DNA from: Ulvibacterium marinum | GTDB taxonomy: Bacteria > Bacteroidota > Bacteroidia > Flavobacteriales > Flavobacteriaceae | Direction of reading: 5' to 3' | Assembly (NCBI RefSeq): GCF_003626755.1 | Contig: NZ_RBCJ01000002.1 | Location: 310,001-374,000, forward strand | DNA: 64,000 nucleotides | Part shown: one piece after another, positions 62,264 through 64,000 of the stretch | Layout: each line of letters starts with the position of its first letter | Numbering within the stretch: position 1 is the first letter of the stretch | The notes under the pieces: model-generated | The model's database searches: none | What the model saw: the letters and a program-made list of their open reading frames with translations, nothing else | Told to the model about the DNA's origin: nothing | Program-made: the position numbers and the translations under genes

Positions 62264-63760
62264 TCAAATTTGATAAGCCGGTAAATTAAAAATAAAGGAA
62301 CTTCCTTCCCTTGGTTTGCTCAATACGGTTATAGTAGTATCGTGCAAGTCCATAATTTTCTTTACAATGGCAAGCCCAAGGCCGTAACCTTGCTTTTTAG
62401 CATCTTTGTTCACTACTTGTTTGTACCGATCAAAAATAAAAGGTTGCTCGTTCATAGGTATCCCATTTCCCGTATCCGTGATATTGATTTCAACGTTTTT
62501 GTCCTTTCGTTTTATGGAAAGGGTTACCTTACCATTGGGCTGGGTATATTTTAAGGCATTCTCAATGAGATTTTGTAATGCCCTTTCAACCAAGCTCACA
62601 TCGGCAAAGACCATACTATTCTCTTCCGGGTTCTCCAAATGAAGGTCTATTTTCTTTTGATCGGCCAATACCCTGAATTTGGCAATAAGATCATGGGAAA
62701 GTTCGGTAATCGAAAAAGGTTCTTTTATAGGGGTTACTTGTTCCGCCTCAAGTTTGGAATATTCAAAAAGCTGATCAATGAGCTTGGAAAGCTTGTTTAC
62801 ATTACCATGGGTAATCTTAAGGTATTCTTGTTTGTCGCTTTCTGAAAGGGAATCCCTTTTCATTTGAAGCGTTTCAATATACCCTTTTAGAACGGCCAAT
62901 GGGGTCCTTAAATCATGGGATACGTTGGCGATGAGTTCCCTGCGTAACAAATCCACGGATTTCATCTTATCCATATTGCCGACGATAGTATCCGCCATAG
63001 TATTGAAGGATTTGGCAAAAACTTCAATATCCGATTTTTCAGGGTTTTCAATTCTCGCCTCAAGATCACCTTCTTGAAACCTTCGGATGGTACCCGTAAT
63101 GAGGCGTAGATTTTTGGTAAGGAACCAAATGCTTAACAATCCGAGTAGCGCTGTAAAAAAAGTGGTCAATAGAACCGCCCGTATTCCCAATTTTGTGAAA
63201 TACTGCCCCAAAAGATTACTACTTACCAATTGAAACTCCTTGCCTTCAAGAACAATATAAATATATCCCTCGCGTCCATCAATATTAAATTGAGCCGCAG
63301 AGAATATCTTCTGTTCCCCGGGATTTCTGGGATCATCGCCCAGCACAAAGTTCTTTCCATCATTCTGTATAAAAGATTTTATAGGGGAAAGGGAAACGCT
63401 TTGCTGTGGCGCATTATCTCCGTGATCAAGGACGACAGAATATAAAATCTTACCGTTTTCATCCAATAGATATACCTCTATACTGCGATTTACAGCCATC
63501 ATATCGTGCATCAAATCACCGAAAAGCGGCTTATTGACACTGCCGTCTTCTAGAAATGGCGAGGCATTTTGAAATTTTTCCTCTATAACATGATTGGCCA
63601 GTTCGGCATTGAGGTTTTGCGTAGTCTCCTGATAGTATTTATTGGCAAAATATCCCGTAATAACGATGTAGGATATACCCATTAGGAGTATAAGAAAGAC
63701 AAATACGAGCCAGAGTTTTTTTACCAATCGTGGCGTAAGGGTCTTTTGGGAATTGCTCAT
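62264..63760 (-). CDS. Sensor histidine kinase
   Basis: 498 residues. Two membrane helices (about 15-37 and 186-210) bracket a periplasmic sensor domain of about 150 residues. A HAMP domain (ITGTIRRFQEGDLEARIE) follows. The H-box is LIANVSHDLRTPLAVLKGY (around residue 281), with N- and G-boxes LQNLIENALKYTQPNG, DTGNGIPMNE and GYGLGLAIVKKIMD. It phosphorylates the response regulator whose gene overlaps its start by four bases. The stimulus is unknown. Confidence 0.95.
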   Translation of the reverse strand: MSNSQKTLTPRLVKKLWLVFVFLILLMGISYIVITGYFANKYYQETTQNLNAELANHVIEEKFQNASPFLEDGSVNKPLFGDLMHDMMAVNRSIEVYLLDENGKILYSVVLDHGDNAPQQSVSLSPIKSFIQNDGKNFVLGDDPRNPGEQKIFSAAQFNIDGREGYIYIVLEGKEFQLVSSNLLGQYFTKLGIRAVLLTTFFTALLGLLSIWFLTKNLRLITGTIRRFQEGDLEARIENPEKSDIEVFAKSFNTMADTIVGNMDKMKSVDLLRRELIANVSHDLRTPLAVLKGYIETLQMKRDSLSESDKQEYLKITHGNVNKLSKLIDQLFEYSKLEAEQVTPIKEPFSITELSHDLIAKFRVLADQKKIDLHLENPEENSMVFADVSLVERALQNLIENALKYTQPNGKVTLSIKRKDKNVEINITDTGNGIPMNEQPFIFDRYKQVVNKDAKKQGYGLGLAIVKKIMDLHDTTITVLSKPREGSSFIFNLPAYQI

Positions 63761-64000
63761 ACGGCTATGTCTTCGTTAAACTTGTAACCTACACCCCAAG
63801 TAGTTAGAATATAATTGGGTTGGGCCATATCCGATTCTATTTTTGCCCGTAACCGATTTATATGAGAATTTACCGTATGCTCATAGCCCTCAAAGTTGTA
63901 GCCCCATATCATATTCAATAATTCCGTGCGGGTATAATTGCGTCCTGGGTTGGAGGCCATTAAGGTGAGCAGCTCAAATTCTTTAGGGGATAGTTCTACT
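63757..64000 (-). CDS. OmpR-family response regulator, C-terminal part (cut by window end)
   Basis: Only the C-terminal winged-helix domain is inside the window, about 80 residues ending IAV. The frame is open to the last base; ELSPKEFELLTLMASNPGRN and HINRLRAKIE with YILTTWGVGYKF mark the OmpR/PhoB output domain. The ATGA overlap with the kinase gene indicates a two-gene operon read from the right. The receiver domain and start lie beyond the window. Confidence 0.93.
   Translation of the reverse strand, partial: VELSPKEFELLTLMASNPGRNYTRTELLNMIWGYNFEGYEHTVNSHINRLRAKIESDMAQPNYILTTWGVGYKFNEDIAV

Noticed and set aside
1-64000. tRNA, rRNA, CRISPR arrays, transposases, restriction systems or biosynthetic gene clusters
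   Set aside because: I looked through the spacers and translated genes and saw no cloverleaf-like conserved tRNA boxes, no rRNA segments, no spaced repeat arrays with spacers and no DDE, Y1 or serine recombinase motifs.

Overview
The window reads as a stretch of chromosome from a member of the Flavobacteriaceae (phylum Bacteroidota). The evidence is taxon-typical gene content: a PorX type IX secretion regulator, a fused LpxC-FabZ, SusC-like TonB receptors with a carboxypeptidase-regulatory prefix, DUF4249, head-GIN/DUF2807 proteins, and a fused HisB and HisIE. Several promoters also carry the Bacteroidota -7 element TAnnTTTG. No rRNA or tRNA gene, CRISPR array, transposase or prophage module was recognised. 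Almost all DNA is coding and ordinary, and the unusual signals sit mostly in the spacers.

Layout. (1) 1-8868: the end of a fatty-acid hydroxylase-family gene; a TonB receptor with a small His/Cys-rich partner; two small envelope proteins and a DUF937 protein; then serA, serC, a LuxC-type acyl-CoA reductase and a divergent dicluster ferredoxin. A heptamer repeat lies just before serA. (2) 8907-19936: ychF, an EamA exporter, parE-parC, a second hydroxylase-family membrane protein, TerC, a lipoprotein, and an XRE regulator divergent from an M14 peptidase. (3) 20049-28838: Lrp/AsnC regulator, DinB protein, aroB, proline dehydrogenase, alanine dehydrogenase, and a pair of genes built from one shared membrane module that flank tsaE and a 46-residue secreted peptide, followed by a second XRE-like regulator. 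(4) 29229-41659: porX, an HD phosphohydrolase, a lipid A block (lpxD, lpxC-fabZ, lpxA, efp, a second lpxD), sucD, fabG, a VWA protein and a prohibitin-like protein.

(5) 41787-50758: a complete histidine operon, hisG-D-C-B-H-(GNAT)-A-(DUF1572)-(four-helix bundle)-F-IE. It starts with a 17-codon leader containing three consecutive His codons followed by a strong terminator hairpin, which is the architecture of a transcription attenuator. The four-helix-bundle gene sits between matched inverted repeats and looks inserted. (6) 50837-58460: a cell-envelope regulatory cluster. An ECF sigma factor and its probable anti-sigma partner precede two beta-helix-type GIN/DUF4097 proteins and an outer-membrane barrel, divergent from a TonB receptor and a DUF4249 lipoprotein. 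The three transcription units share the same promoter-like element, TGCAACC-N16-GTC, which suggests one autoregulated regulon. (7) 58553-64000: a DUF1853 protein, a VWA/MoxR-type ATPase pair, and a two-component system cut by the window end.

The strongest candidates for something undescribed are the shared ECF promoter and its regulon, the terminal-repeat four-helix-bundle cassette, the duplicated FWFxTSxDWW membrane module next to a tiny secreted peptide with helically phased upstream repeats, and the beta-clamp-like C-terminus of ParC. Everything here comes from reading the sequence; no database search or structure prediction was run.
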